From positions 62,001 to 126,000 of the forward strand of contig NZ_JARVSD010000001.1 of assembly GCF_030209445.1 (NCBI RefSeq): a stretch of DNA of 64,000 nucleotides, in the 5' to 3' direction. The position numbers and the translations under genes are program-made. This stretch comes from Promicromonospora sp. MEB111 (GTDB taxonomy: Bacteria > Actinomycetota > Actinomycetes > Actinomycetales > Cellulomonadaceae). The notes under the pieces were generated by a model, which saw only the letters and a list, made by a program, of their open reading frames with translations, did not search any database and was not told where the DNA came from. Below, in pieces: positions 34,409 through 44,042 of the stretch; the first letter of the stretch is position 1, and every line of letters starts with the position of its first letter.

Positions 34409-35812
34409 TCAGCGGCGGAAGTCCAGCGTCCCCAGGAAGGTGTGGAGATCCCGCAGGCCCTGCTCGCCGCCGTCGAACTCCACCACGAGGAACAGGTTCT
34501 CGCCCTGGTCCTCCTGGTGGATGTAGATGTCGACCCAGTAGTAGTCGGTCTCTCCGTCGACGTTGTGCGCGGTCGGGATCACCTCGGCGTAGTCGGCGCC
34601 GGGGACGTCGATCATCTGGGACCCCGGGTTTCCGGACGGCGTCCACCAGTTGCCTCCGGGCTTGCCGCCCTGGACGTACACCCGCTCGAGCACGTCCTTG
34701 TCCTCGGCGGCCCGCGCCTTCTCCTCGGCTGTGGCGTCGGTCCACAGCTTCAGCGTCTCCTGGTCGATGCCGGGATCCACGTGCATGACCGTCTGCCCGG
34801 TCCACTCCACGCCCGGCGAGAACTCACCCTCGGTCTCCGTCGAGGTCCAGCCCTCCGGCACCGCGAACGTCAGGCCGTTGTGCTCGGTCCGGACCCAGTC
34901 GGCCGGGATCCCGCGCTCGATGGCGTCGAGCACCGGGGCCGAGAACTCCGGCAGGTACCAGTCGGGCTCGCCCGCCTCCTTGAGCCAGAGGTTCCCGACG
35001 AAGTTCCGCAGCATCTCGTCACCCTCGGCGTTCGCCGTGAACCGGGTGTCGATGATCCAGCCCTCGTCGCCGCTGCGGATGGTGATGGTCGCGGGCCGCA
35101 CCTTGCCCTCGCGGGCGTGCTGCTCGATGACCACGAGGTCGGCGCCCTCGATGTCGAGCGTCGTCGCGCCCGAGTCCTTCGGCGGCGCGGTCCAGTCCGC
35201 GACGTCGAACACGTTGCGCAGCTCGATCGTGGCATCCATGTCGTCGATGGTGCCGGACTCGGCCATGCCGTAGGCCCCCGGGAGATCCGGGGCCAGCCAG
35301 CCGGCCACGCCGCCCGCGTTGACGTCGCCGACGGCGATCCAGCCGCCCGGCGGGACCTCGTACCAGAGCCCGCCGAGGATGTAGGGGGCTGCGCCCGCAC
35401 CCTCGACCACGCCGCGCTCGACGCCCGGGAGCACGGGCAGCGTCCCGCCACCGGTCTCCAGGTAGGTGGTGGGCACGTCGCTCGGTTCCGGCGTCGGCTC
35501 GGCCGTCGGGTCCGCCGACGGCGACTGGGTGGACGGGGCCGACTCGGTGGTCGTCTTGACCGTGCCGGGCAGGGGCCCCTGCCGGTCGGCGTAGATCGCC
35601 CCGGCCACGCCGATGCCGGCGCCCGTCAGCACCACCGCGGCGACACCGGCCGTCACCGTCGTCACGACCCGGCGCCTGCGCACGGTCCGCACGGCCCGGG
35701 TCGCCATGGCCACCGGGTCGAGACCCTCGGGCGGCTCGACGGTCGAGCTGGCGGCCCGCAGGTCGGCGAGCACCGCGGCGTCCTTCTTGGCGTGGATGTC
35801 GTGCACGTTCAC
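34409..35812 (-). CDS. Single-span membrane protein of sigma module 2 (putative anti-sigma partner)
   Basis: This 467-residue protein has a short cytosolic part (VLADLRAASSTVEPPEGLDPVAMA), a basic patch (RTVRRRR), one membrane segment (VVTTVTAGVAAVVLTGAGIGVAGAI, about 46-70), a Pro/Ser/Thr/Glu linker and a large outer domain rich in Trp/Gly (PPGGWIAVGDVNAGGVAGWL; LTFAVPEGWTSTETEGEF). The GTG start overlaps the sigma gene stop (GTGA). N-terminal layout matches the protein at 31946, so the two modules are probably duplicates. I do not recognise the outer domain. Confidence 0.75.
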   Translation of the reverse strand: MNVHDIHAKKDAAVLADLRAASSTVEPPEGLDPVAMATRAVRTVRRRRVVTTVTAGVAAVVLTGAGIGVAGAIYADRQGPLPGTVKTTTESAPSTQSPSADPTAEPTPEPSDVPTTYLETGGGTLPVLPGVERGVVEGAGAAPYILGGLWYEVPPGGWIAVGDVNAGGVAGWLAPDLPGAYGMAESGTIDDMDATIELRNVFDVADWTAPPKDSGATTLDIEGADLVVIEQHAREGKVRPATITIRSGDEGWIIDTRFTANAEGDEMLRNFVGNLWLKEAGEPDWYLPEFSAPVLDAIERGIPADWVRTEHNGLTFAVPEGWTSTETEGEFSPGVEWTGQTVMHVDPGIDQETLKLWTDATAEEKARAAEDKDVLERVYVQGGKPGGNWWTPSGNPGSQMIDVPGADYAEVIPTAHNVDGETDYYWVDIYIHQEDQGENLFLVVEFDGGEQGLRDLHTFLGTLDFRR

Positions 35813-36384
35813 GATCGGCTCCCTTCGCGGCCGGGCACCACGAGGGTGCGGAGGCGCTCCAGAGCGCGTGAGGCGGTGGACTTGACCGTCCCGGTGGAGA
35901 TGCCGAGCTCCGCGGCGGTCTCGGCCTCGGACCGATCGAGCAGGTAGCGCAGCACCACCACCCGGCGCTGCTTGACGGAGAGCGCCAGGAGGGCGCGGAC
36001 CAGGCGGTCGCGGTCGGCCAGCCCGGCGTCCGACGCCGGGGCGCTCGTCTCGCGCAGGCCGAGCGCCGGCTCGTCGGTGAGCACCTCGCGGCGGGTGCGG
36101 CGCCACGTGTCGATGCGGGCCGTCGCCAGCACGCGGCGCGCGTAGGCGAACGGGTCGCCGTCGCCCACCTTCCTCCAGGCCTTGAACGTGCGCTCGAGGG
36201 CGAGCTGCACCAGGTCCTTGGCCCGGTGCTCGTCGCCGCTCAGCAGGTACGCGATGCGGTACAGCGCGGGGGTGTTCGCCTGCGCGAACGCCGTGAAGTC
36301 GGCGACCGGGTCGAGGCTGGTCCGGACGACGGGGATCTCGCCGGTGCCCTGCTCGGGTTCCAGGGTCACCGCCACCTCGCTCAT
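35809..36384 (-). CDS. SigE-family RNA polymerase sigma factor
   Basis: This 191-residue protein has region 2 (DFTAFAQANTPALYRIAYLLSGDEHRAKDLVQ) and region 4 (LSVKQRRVVVLRYLLDRSEAETAAELGISTGTVKSTASRALERL). Both regions are close to those of 33283-34239, and both share the WRRTRREVLT segment after region 2. It lacks the long N-terminal extension. The ATG at 36384 is preceded by GGTGG; a GTG 12 bases upstream is possible. It is translationally coupled to the downstream membrane protein. Confidence 0.88.
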   Translation of the reverse strand: MSEVAVTLEPEQGTGEIPVVRTSLDPVADFTAFAQANTPALYRIAYLLSGDEHRAKDLVQLALERTFKAWRKVGDGDPFAYARRVLATARIDTWRRTRREVLTDEPALGLRETSAPASDAGLADRDRLVRALLALSVKQRRVVVLRYLLDRSEAETAAELGISTGTVKSTASRALERLRTLVVPGREGSRS

Positions 36385-36517
36385 CCGGTACACCACCGGG
36401 TGGTGTGGCCGGCGTGCCCCGGCGTTCGTTCACGGCGCACTGCGCGCCGCATCGTGTGCGTCATGCACCTTAGACGCAGCCGGGGCCCGTCGGGGTTCCG
36501 TCCTTTCCGAACGGAAA

Positions 36518-36563
36518 CGTGTCAGATGTACAGGTCACCCAGGTGACCTGTACATCTGACACG
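36518..36563. terminator. 22-bp palindrome (family GTGTCAGA..GGTCAC), copy 3
   Basis: Arms 36518-36539 and 36542-36563 are exact inverted repeats with a 2-base loop, ending 2 bases before the stop codon of the ATPase gene. Compared with copies 2 and 4 it has GATGTAC for GACGTAC with the matching change in the other arm. Confidence 0.8.
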
Positions 36564-36565
36564 GG

Positions 36566-37381
36566 TCAGAGCACGTGCGCCAGGAAGTCCCGGGTGCGCT
36601 GCTCCTGCGGGTCGTCCAGGACCTTGCTCGGCGGCCCCGACTCGACGATGACGCCGTCGTCCATGAACACGACGTGGTCGGCGACCTCCCGGGCGAACCC
36701 GATCTCGTGCGTCACCACGATCATCGTCATGCCGGACCGCGCCAGGTCCTGCATCACCGACAGCACCTCGCCCACGAGCTCGGGGTCGAGGGCCGACGTC
36801 GGCTCGTCGAACAGCATGAGCTCGGGGTCCATGGCGAGCGCGCGGGCGATCGCCACGCGCTGCTGCTGGCCGCCGGAGAGCTGTGCCGGGTAGTGGTCGA
36901 CCCGGTCGGACAGCCCCACCCGCTCGATGAGCTCCTGCGCGCGCTGCCGGGCCGCCTTCTTCGAGAGTCCCCGCACCTGCACGGGCGCCTCCATGATGTT
37001 CTCGAGCGCCGTCATGTGCGGGAACAGGTGGAACCGCTGGAAGACCATGCCGATGCGCGAGCGCTGCTTCGCGACCACCTTGGGGTGCAGCCGGTGCAGC
37101 ACACCCTTGGCGTCCTCGCGGTAGCCCATGAGGTCGCCGCCCACGACGACGGAGCCGCCGGTGATCTCCTCCAGCTCGTTGATGCAGCGCAGGAGGGTGG
37201 ACTTGCCGGAACCGGACGGCCCGAGGATCACGGTGACCTCGCCGCGCGCGACGTCGAGGTCCACGCCCTTGAGCACGTGCACGGCGTCGTGCCCGTGGCC
37301 GAAGACCTTGTGCACGGCGCGGACGGACACCATGTCCCTGGAGCCGGCCGGGGCGGCCGCTGCGTCGGAGATGGCGCTCAT
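36566..37381 (-). CDS. Polar amino-acid ABC transporter ATP-binding protein
   Basis: This 271-residue GlnQ-type ATPase has Walker [10 protein letters not shown] near 53-61, the Q-loop [34 protein letters not shown] and Walker [15 protein letters not shown], then [14 protein letters not shown]. It drives the importer formed with the permease and binding protein upstream. The ATG overlaps the permease stop (ATGA). Normal length, unlike the ATPase at 1213. Confidence 0.93.
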   Translation of the reverse strand: MSAISDAAAAPAGSRDMVSVRAVHKVFGHGHDAVHVLKGVDLDVARGEVTVILGPSGSGKSTLLRCINELEEITGGSVVVGGDLMGYREDAKGVLHRLHPKVVAKQRSRIGMVFQRFHLFPHMTALENIMEAPVQVRGLSKKAARQRAQELIERVGLSDRVDHYPAQLSGGQQQRVAIARALAMDPELMLFDEPTSALDPELVGEVLSVMQDLARSGMTMIVVTHEIGFAREVADHVVFMDDGVIVESGPPSKVLDDPQEQRTRDFLAHVL

Positions 37382-38352
37382 GGTGTCACGTCCTTGTTCA
37401 CGTCTTCCTGCACGGTCCCGGCGGCGGCGATCGCCGCCTGCCTGCCGCCGGCCGGACCCTTGCCCCGGCCCCGCCGGCGGGTGGTCGTCCCGAACCCGCG
37501 CCCGTAGTACTGCTCCAGGTAGTGCTGGCCCACCATCAGGATCGAGGTGATGAGCAGGTACCAGAGCGCAGCGATGACCAGCAGCGGGATGGGCAGGAAG
37601 TTGCGGTTGCCGATCGCGCTGGTGGCGTAGGTCAGCTCGAGCGTGAACGGCACGGCGACCACCAGCGAGGTGGTCTTGAGCATCGAGATGGTCTCGTTGC
37701 CCGTCGGCGGCACGATCACGCGCATGGCCTGCGGCAGCACGACGCGCCGCATGATCTTGCCGTCCTTCATGCCGAGGGCCTTCGCCGCCTCGGTCTGCCC
37801 CGGGTCCACGGAGGTCAGCCCGGCGCGCACGATCTCGGCGAGGTAGGCCGCCTCGTTGAGCGCCAGGCCGAGAAGAGCCGCCCAGAAGGCGGTGATCACG
37901 TCGTCGGTGCGGAACGAGAAGAACTCCGGCCCGAAGGGGATGCCCAGCGACAGCCGCGGGTACAGCACCGCGATGAGGCCCCAGAAGATGAGCTGCGTGT
38001 AGATCGGCGTGCCGCGGAAGAACCAGATGTAGACCCAGCTCACCCAGCGCATCACCGGGTTGTCCGAGCGGCGCATCATCGCGAGCACGACCGCCAGGAC
38101 CACGGCGATCGCCATGGAGGCGAACGTGAGCACCAGGGTCCACATCACGCCCCGGATCACGACGATGTCACGCAGGTAGAGCCAGACCACGTCCCAGCGG
38201 AAGTTCTCGTTCGTGATCAGCGCGTTGGCCGCCATCGCGGCCAGGATCAGCACGACCACCGCTGCGACGAGGCGGCCGGGGCGCGGCACGGGCCGCGCGT
38301 GGATGCGGTTGGGCACAGGGTCGCTGCCCGACGCGGGTGTCTGCGTCGTCAC
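37378..38352 (-). CDS. Polar amino-acid ABC transporter permease
   Basis: This 324-residue HisM-type permease has a cytosolic N-terminus, about five to six membrane segments and the EAA loop ([20 protein letters not shown]). The C-terminus is a basic tail ([16 protein letters not shown]) followed by an acidic end, longer than usual. The GTG at 38352 follows GGAAGGAAGGGTGAC; the longer frame upstream runs through the hairpin at 38381-38431. Co-transcribed with the ATPase. Confidence 0.9.
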   Translation of the reverse strand: MTTQTPASGSDPVPNRIHARPVPRPGRLVAAVVVLILAAMAANALITNENFRWDVVWLYLRDIVVIRGVMWTLVLTFASMAIAVVLAVVLAMMRRSDNPVMRWVSWVYIWFFRGTPIYTQLIFWGLIAVLYPRLSLGIPFGPEFFSFRTDDVITAFWAALLGLALNEAAYLAEIVRAGLTSVDPGQTEAAKALGMKDGKIMRRVVLPQAMRVIVPPTGNETISMLKTTSLVVAVPFTLELTYATSAIGNRNFLPIPLLVIAALWYLLITSILMVGQHYLEQYYGRGFGTTTRRRGRGKGPAGGRQAAIAAAGTVQEDVNKDVTP

Positions 38353-38380
38353 GTCACCCTTCCTTCCCTCGAAAAGTTGA

Positions 38381-38431
38381 GTGCACGGTACCTGTGGTCC
38401 GCGCCGGGCGCGGACCACAGGTGCCGTGCAC
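38381..38431. terminator. 25-bp hairpin between binding-protein and permease genes
   Basis: Arms 38381-38405 and 38407-38431 pair with one mismatch around a single G. It lies 11 bases beyond the binding-protein stop and 28 bases before the permease start. A partial terminator or 3'-stabilising hairpin here would leave more mRNA for the binding protein than for the membrane parts, a common arrangement in ABC operons. Confidence 0.7.
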
Positions 38432-38442
38432 CGGCGGACGGG

Positions 38443-39372
38443 TCACTCGGCGGGGTTGAGCTCCGCCTCGTCCACCACGGCGTCCGCGCTGCCCCAGGCG
38501 GTGAAGACCTCGCCCAGGGTGCCGTCGTCGATGAGCTTCTGCACCGCGGCCTGCACGGCCTCGGTCAGGTCCTCGTCGTCCTGCGAGACGACGATGCCGT
38601 AGGGCGCCGCGTCCAGGACGTCGCCGATGGTCTCGATCTCGCCGGAGGTCTGCTCCACGGCGTACGCGGTGATCGGCGAGTCGGCGTACATGGCCTGGAG
38701 CTTGCCGCCCACGAGGTTGGTCGTGACGTCGGCCTGCGACTCGTAGCGCACGACGTCGATCGGCTCCTCGCCGTCCTTCTCGCACTGCTCGGTGGCCGCG
38801 GTGAGCTCGTCGTCCTGGATGGTCGAGGTCTGCACGCCGATGGTGGTGCCGCACAGGGCCTCGGGGTCGAACTCCTCGGGGTTGCCCGCGGCCACGCCGT
38901 ACTGCGAGCCGGCCATGGCGTAGCTGATCATGTTCGCCTCGGCGGTGCGCTCGTCCGTGATGGTGAACGCCGAGATGCCCACGTCGTACTTGGAGCCGAT
39001 GGCGGGGATGATCCCGTCGAACGCGGCCGACTGGACCTCGGCCTCCAGGCCGAGCACGGCGGCCACGGCGCTGATCGTGTCGACGTCGAAGCCGACCGGC
39101 GTCTTGCCGTCGACGTCGATGAACTCCGCGGGCGCGTACGCGGTGTCGGAGCCCACGGTCAGGGTGCCCTTGTCCGCGATCTCCTTCGGGAGCAGCGCGG
39201 CGATCTCCTCGTCGACCTCGACGGACGACGGGTCGAACGACGCCGCGGCGCTGGCCTCGTCGGAGGCTCCGTCGGAGCCGGCGGGCTGCTGCGAGGCGTC
39301 GGTGCATGCAGTCAGCACGAGGGTGGCGGCGGCAAGTGCGGCCGCGGCGGTCAGGGCGGGAAGCCTGCGCAT
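38443..39372 (-). CDS. Polar amino-acid ABC transporter substrate-binding lipoprotein
   Basis: This 309-residue protein has lipobox VLTAC (Cys23), an Ala/Ser linker and a SBP_bac_3 domain (GTLTVGSDTAYAPAEFID, GFDVDTISAVAAVLG, FDGIIPAIGSKYDVGISAFTIT). The pattern of an Asp-type binding pocket suits a polar amino acid; the specific one is unclear. First gene of its operon, with AGGAGACCCCTG before the ATG. The upstream 39373-39664 (292 bases) shows no clear gene or promoter. Confidence 0.92.
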   Translation of the reverse strand: MRRLPALTAAAALAAATLVLTACTDASQQPAGSDGASDEASAAASFDPSSVEVDEEIAALLPKEIADKGTLTVGSDTAYAPAEFIDVDGKTPVGFDVDTISAVAAVLGLEAEVQSAAFDGIIPAIGSKYDVGISAFTITDERTAEANMISYAMAGSQYGVAAGNPEEFDPEALCGTTIGVQTSTIQDDELTAATEQCEKDGEEPIDVVRYESQADVTTNLVGGKLQAMYADSPITAYAVEQTSGEIETIGDVLDAAPYGIVVSQDDEDLTEAVQAAVQKLIDDGTLGEVFTAWGSADAVVDEAELNPAE

Positions 39373-39664
39373 CAGGGGTCTCCTGGTCGGGTTTTTTGAT
39401 CGTCTCGCGAGGCCCCCGGCGACCCGACAGATCTCTGTCATCAGGGGAGCAGAGAACCCGACGGCGCACGTGGCGCCTCGACTCGAGTCTCACCCAACCG
39501 TGACTGGTCCCTGGCGTAAACCCGCAAGTTAGAGACCATTGTCACACTGTGATGAAGGGCATGTTTCTGCTACATTTCGCCCAGCTCACAGCGCCTGACC
39601 TGCAAAGACGCCGATCCGACGCCGTTCGCGATCCTGACCGTCCGCCCGTGCGGGAATCGGCCCG

Positions 39665-39841
39665 TCAGGTGTCGTGCTCGACGGGCTTGTCCGGGCGACC
39701 CCCGGGGCCGCCGTCGTCCTCCCAGCCCTCCGGCCAGTCCGTCCGGTCGGGCCGCCGCACGATCGCGACGATGCTGGCCGCGAGCCCGCCCCAGAGCACC
39801 ACGATCGAGATGACCATCAGGATGATGGCTGCGCCGCTCAT
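39665..39841 (-). CDS. metS: MetS-like small subunit of NSS-type methionine/alanine importer
   Basis: This 58-residue protein has one membrane segment (AAIILMVISIVVLWGGLAASIVAIV) and a short polar tail (RRPDRTDWPEGWEDDGG). It matches the small MetS subunit described with MetP in Corynebacterium glutamicum. The ATG overlaps the metP stop (ATGA), so the two are coupled, as expected for a two-subunit transporter. Easily missed because of its size. Confidence 0.85.
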   Translation of the reverse strand: MSGAAIILMVISIVVLWGGLAASIVAIVRRPDRTDWPEGWEDDGGPGGRPDKPVEHDT

Positions 39842-41400
39842 GACCGACCTCCGTAGCTCGGCCAGACGTCGTACACGTCCGGCTCGACCCGCCACCGCAT
39901 CCGGGTGAGCACGAAGGCCGCCACGAACAGCACCACCACCGTGCCCCAGCCCACGGCCAGCAGGTACCACCCGGCATAACCCTCGTAGCCGTCCTGGACC
40001 AGGCTGACGATCCGGTTGACCAGCATCGCCGCGAGCACCACGGGGCCGAGGACCACGACGCAGAAGGACCACCAGCGACCCACCGCGATGGTGGAGACCG
40101 CGTTCAGGTGGAACCGCATCTCCTCCGTGCGGCGCAGCACCCAGCCCAGCAGCACGCACATCGCGATGGCGGAGAGCACGATGCCGATGTTGTTCGCCCA
40201 CTGGTCGACCGTGTCGAGCGCGATCAGGCCGGTGGTGGTCGAGAAGGCCACCACCGACAGCACCCCCGACACCAGGCCGATGCGCACCGAGGCCTGACGG
40301 CGGGACCAGCCGAACTTCTCCTGGAACGACGCCAGGACGACCTGGACGATGGAGAGCAGCGACATGAAACCTGCCATGACCAGCGAACCGAAGAACAGCG
40401 CCCCGAAGAGCGGGCCCGCCGGCATCTGGGAGACCAGGGCGGGGAACGTCATGAACGCGAGGGTCGGCCCGCTGATCCCCTCGAGCTCCGCCAGCCCCAC
40501 CCCCTCCTGGTGCGCGAGAAAGCCGAGCCCGGCGAACACGCCGATACCGGCGAAGATCTCGAAGGCCGAGTTGGAGAACGCGACGACCAGGCCGGGCGAC
40601 GTCAGGTTGGCGCGGCGCCTGCGGTAGGACGCGTAGGTGATCATGATGCCGAACCCGACCGACAGCGTGAAGAAGGTCTGGCTGTAGGCCGCGATCCACA
40701 CGTTCGGGTCGGCCATCACCGCCCAGTCGGGCGTGAACAGCGCGTTCAGCCCGTCGGTCGCACCGGGCAGGAACAGCGCGCGCACCACGAGCGTCCCGAA
40801 CGCCAGGATCAGCAGGGGCATGAAGACGAGGTTGATCTTCTCCAGCCCCTTGGCCACCCCCGCGGCCAGGACCACGATGGTCGCCGCCCAGACGAGCGCC
40901 AGCGGGATCAGCACCGCGGGCACGAAGTCGAGCGTGAACCACGGGTCCGCGCCCCCGACGTCGGCCAGCCGGAGGTAGTCACCGGTGAAGAAGGCCACCG
41001 TGTCGTCACCCCAGCGCAGGTCGAAGGAGTACACGAAGAAGCTGAGCGCCCACGCGATGATCACCGCGTAGTAGACGGCGATGACGAAGCAGATGGCCAC
41101 CTGGAACCAGCCGAGCCCCTCCAGCCAGTGCTTCACCCGCCGGAAGGCCAGCGGTGCCCCGCCGCGGAACCGGTGCCCGATCGCGTAGTCCAGGAAGAGG
41201 ATCGGGATGCCCGCCGTGAGCAGCGCGACGAGGTAGGGCACGATGAACGCGCCCCCGCCGTTCTCGTAGGCCACCCCCGGGAACCGCCAGATGTTCCCCA
41301 GCCCGACGGCGGACCCGACGGCGGACAGGATGAACCCCAGCTGCCCGCTGAACTCCTCGCGCTTCTCGGGCGCCGCTGCCGTGCTCTGCGCGTCGCTCAT
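39838..41400 (-). CDS. metP: Neurotransmitter:sodium symporter-family transporter (MetP-like)
   Basis: This 520-residue protein has about 12 membrane segments and the NSS sodium-site motif SAVGSAVGLGNIWRFPGVAY near 27-46, followed by ENGGGAF. It is a sodium-coupled amino-acid importer; the partner MetS next to it points to methionine/alanine uptake as in C. glutamicum MetPS. The ATG at 41400 follows AGGATCGGGGT. Length and motif are normal. Confidence 0.9.
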   Translation of the reverse strand: MSDAQSTAAAPEKREEFSGQLGFILSAVGSAVGLGNIWRFPGVAYENGGGAFIVPYLVALLTAGIPILFLDYAIGHRFRGGAPLAFRRVKHWLEGLGWFQVAICFVIAVYYAVIIAWALSFFVYSFDLRWGDDTVAFFTGDYLRLADVGGADPWFTLDFVPAVLIPLALVWAATIVVLAAGVAKGLEKINLVFMPLLILAFGTLVVRALFLPGATDGLNALFTPDWAVMADPNVWIAAYSQTFFTLSVGFGIMITYASYRRRRANLTSPGLVVAFSNSAFEIFAGIGVFAGLGFLAHQEGVGLAELEGISGPTLAFMTFPALVSQMPAGPLFGALFFGSLVMAGFMSLLSIVQVVLASFQEKFGWSRRQASVRIGLVSGVLSVVAFSTTTGLIALDTVDQWANNIGIVLSAIAMCVLLGWVLRRTEEMRFHLNAVSTIAVGRWWSFCVVVLGPVVLAAMLVNRIVSLVQDGYEGYAGWYLLAVGWGTVVVLFVAAFVLTRMRWRVEPDVYDVWPSYGGRS

Positions 41401-41510
41401 ACCCCGATCCTGCGAGACAAACGCCGCGAGCGCGAAAGCAGACGCCCTGGGCAACATTTCACCCGGCCCGGGTTGCCGGCGCGCTCACCGACGGAGCGCA
41501 CCGGCCGGGC

Positions 41511-42779
41511 TCACCGGCCGAGCAGCTCCTCCACGTAGCCGCCGCGGAACTTCCCGGCCGGGTCGAGGCGCGCGGCCAGCGCGGCGAAGTCGTCGAACCG
41601 CGGGTACAGGGCCGGCAGGTCCGCCACCGGCACGGTGAACAGCTTGCCCCAGTGCGGCCGGGCGCCGAGCGGCAGCAGGACCGCCTCCAGCTCGGGCAGC
41701 GCGGCACGCACGGCGGGCCAGTCCTGCCGCCACGTGAAGTGGAGCGCCAGGCTGTCCCCGGGCGCAGTGCTCAGCCACAGGTCGTCGCCCGCGACGGTAC
41801 GGATCTCGGACGTGAGCAGCAGCGGGCCCAGCCGGTCCCCGAGCGCCCGCACGGCGCGGACGGCGTCGGGCCCCGCCGCGCGCGGCAGCAGGTACTCGGA
41901 CTGGAGCTCCTCGCCCAGCGACGGCGTGAAGTCCAGGCGGAAGTGCGGCAGCCGCTCGAACCACGGCCCAGGCACCCCGCCCTGCTCGGTGCAGGCGACG
42001 GCGGCGACGCCGGGCAGGGGGTGCATCGCGCCGGCGACGGGCGCGGCGCCCAGGCCGGTCAGCAGGTCTGCCGCCGGGGCGGGCCCGGCGGCGCCGGCGT
42101 CGTCCACCCGGGACTTGCACCAGACCAGGCGGACGTCGGGCTCGAACCAGCTCGTGAAGACGCTGACGGAGTACGCGCCGCCCAGCACCGCGTCGAGGTT
42201 CTCGGTGAGCGCGTCCCAGGGCAGCCCGGTGAAGACGTCCTGGCGCACGTCGAAGGTGGGCACGGTCGCGAGCTCCACCCGGGTCACGACGCCGAGGGCG
42301 CCGAGCGCCACCACGGACCCGGGGAAGTCCGCGTCGCCGCGGCGCAGGGTCAGTGCCTCCCCGGAGGCGGTCACGAGCTCCAGCCCGACGACGTCGCCGG
42401 AGAGCGAGCGCGTCCCGTCACCGGAGCCGTGGGTGCCCGTGGCGACCGCGCCGGCGACCGAGATGTGCGGGAGGGAGGCCATGGCGGTGAGGGCACGGCC
42501 GCTCGCGTGCAGGTCGGCGACGACGTCGCCGTAGCGCAGGCCGGCGCGCACGGACGCCACGCCCGTGGCGGGGTCGACCTCGAGGGCCGGGCGGCCGTCG
42601 TCGAGCTGGTCGAGCTGGACGTGCACGCCCGTGGTGTCGGCGACGTCCGAGAACGAGTGGCGGGATCCGAGGGCCCGGACGCGGGGCTCGCCGGCGACGA
42701 TGCCGGCAAGCTCCGCGAGGGTCCGGGGGCGCTCGGTGCGCGCGGAGGAGTACGTGAGGTTCGCTGCCCAGTTCTTCAC
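41511..42779 (-). CDS. FAD-dependent alditol (xylitol/sorbitol) oxidase
   Basis: This 422-residue flavoprotein resembles the alditol oxidase AldO of Streptomyces along its length: NWAANLTYSS at the start, LGSRHSFSDVAD with the probable FAD-linking His41, MASLPHISVAGAVATGTHGSG for FAD binding, and PHWGKLFTVP in the C-terminal ALO-type domain. It oxidises sugar alcohols with oxygen, giving hydrogen peroxide. It is cytosolic with no signal peptide. Related enzymes act on arabinono-lactone, so substrate is inferred. Confidence 0.88.
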   Translation of the reverse strand: MKNWAANLTYSSARTERPRTLAELAGIVAGEPRVRALGSRHSFSDVADTTGVHVQLDQLDDGRPALEVDPATGVASVRAGLRYGDVVADLHASGRALTAMASLPHISVAGAVATGTHGSGDGTRSLSGDVVGLELVTASGEALTLRRGDADFPGSVVALGALGVVTRVELATVPTFDVRQDVFTGLPWDALTENLDAVLGGAYSVSVFTSWFEPDVRLVWCKSRVDDAGAAGPAPAADLLTGLGAAPVAGAMHPLPGVAAVACTEQGGVPGPWFERLPHFRLDFTPSLGEELQSEYLLPRAAGPDAVRAVRALGDRLGPLLLTSEIRTVAGDDLWLSTAPGDSLALHFTWRQDWPAVRAALPELEAVLLPLGARPHWGKLFTVPVADLPALYPRFDDFAALAARLDPAGKFRGGYVEELLGR

Positions 42780-42856
42780 CGGACCAGGGTGCCACCCCCG
42801 CGTCCGATCGGACGCGGTCGTTCACATGGCGTTCGGTTCAGGGTTCGGCGCAGGAC

Positions 42857-43261
42857 TCAGGCGCTTGCGCCGGCGTTGCGTACCACCGGGATCCGCTGGC
42901 TGATACCGACCATGTCCAGGACCTCCATCACCACCGACGACGGCTCGCGGAGCTGGACGGGCGAACCCGTCTCCTCGCCGAGCACGAACACCTGGAGGAT
43001 GAAGGCGACCCCGGAGGAGTCGATGAACGTGACGTCCCGGGCGTCGACGATGACGGGATCGGGATCGGGTCGTGCGGCGAGCATGGCCATGGCCTCGCTC
43101 GCGTTCTCGCGCAGCAGCGCGTCGATGTCACCCCAGAGGGTCAGCACCGTGCCCTCGTAGGTGTTCCGGCAGGCGATACCGGATCCCAGGCGTCCGGGAA
43201 CCACGTCCTGCGCTGAGTCTGACGGGAGAGGGTCCATGGGGTCATTCGCTCCGTCCTGCAT
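42857..43261 (-). CDS. STAS-domain protein (anti-sigma factor antagonist-like)
   Basis: This 134-residue protein is a single STAS domain with a 30-residue N-terminal lead. The phosphorylation-site region VTFIDSSGVAFILQ is at 78-91 with Ser82/Ser83 as candidates. SpoIIAA-type proteins release sigma factors from anti-sigma kinases in partner switching. No kinase or sigma-B gene is adjacent. The ATG at 43261 follows GAGGCCCGACC; another at 43237 is possible. The 239 bases upstream (43262-43500) show nothing specific. Confidence 0.85.
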   Translation of the reverse strand: MQDGANDPMDPLPSDSAQDVVPGRLGSGIACRNTYEGTVLTLWGDIDALLRENASEAMAMLAARPDPDPVIVDARDVTFIDSSGVAFILQVFVLGEETGSPVQLREPSSVVMEVLDMVGISQRIPVVRNAGASA

Positions 43262-43500
43262 TGGTCGGGCCTCGACTTCGTTGACACTTGCTTCGGTACT
43301 ACTGACGCGGACGTCAACTTGGACACTTCTTGGTGCTGTCTGACCGCTCCTTGCCCCGGCAGGGCAAGAATTGCCTAGGGCGAGTGTTCACCCGACACCA
43401 GGCTTCCGTCCACCCCCCAGGCGTTACGGTCACGTTGCACGGAGGAGAATTACCGTGCTTCCGCGTGCTGCGGTCCGGTTCGGCGCCCGCCGAACGTGGC

Positions 43501-43968
43501 TCAGGCGGGGTCGGTCACGTCCGCAACCGTGGCGTCGAGCGCCGACGTGAGATCGACGGAATCGACCGTGGCACCCACACCGTGGGCACCTCCGCCGATC
43601 GACACAGGCCCCGGCTCTCCGAGCCGTGAGTCCGCGACGACGGGCCACCTGTGCAACGACCCGAACGGGGTGATGGTTCCCCGCTCATAGCCCGTGACCT
43701 CGAAAGCCACGTCCTTGTTCGGCATCGACAGCCGCGAGACGCCGAGGAGCGCGCGGAGCTTTGGCCAGGAGATCTGCCGGTCGCCCGGGACGAGCACGAA
43801 GAGGAAGTCGTCGTCGGCACGACGCACGACGATCGTCTTGATCAGCTTCGCGGGCTCCACCCCGCGCGCGGCCGCGGCCTCGGCGAGGCTCGCCACCTGT
43901 CCGTGCCGGGTGATCTCGAACGGGATACCCGCCGCCTCGAGCGCGGTGACAGCGCGTTCTTCGCTCAT
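43501..43968 (-). CDS. YbaK/EbsC-family aminoacyl-tRNA deacylase
   Basis: This 155-residue protein is a YbaK domain: the conserved lysine stretch AKLIKTIVVRRADDDFLFVLVPGD is near 40-63 and the GSLHRWPVVADSRL region near 110 matches the family. Such proteins hydrolyse mischarged Cys-tRNA(Pro) or similar tRNAs in trans. Cytosolic, apparently monocistronic. The start ATG follows GGATAGGAAATTTC. Confidence 0.88.
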   Translation of the reverse strand: MSEERAVTALEAAGIPFEITRHGQVASLAEAAAARGVEPAKLIKTIVVRRADDDFLFVLVPGDRQISWPKLRALLGVSRLSMPNKDVAFEVTGYERGTITPFGSLHRWPVVADSRLGEPGPVSIGGGAHGVGATVDSVDLTSALDATVADVTDPA

Positions 43969-44042
43969 GAAATTTCCTATCCTGAAAACGCGAGTCTTCG
44001 TTGTCTCGCAATATGGTCAAGACTCTGCTGCGAGATGCCTGC

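Noticed and set aside
43330-43629. Plus-strand open frame between the STAS and YbaK genes
   Set aside because: It overlaps the YbaK gene antisense, has no ribosome site and no recognisable domain.
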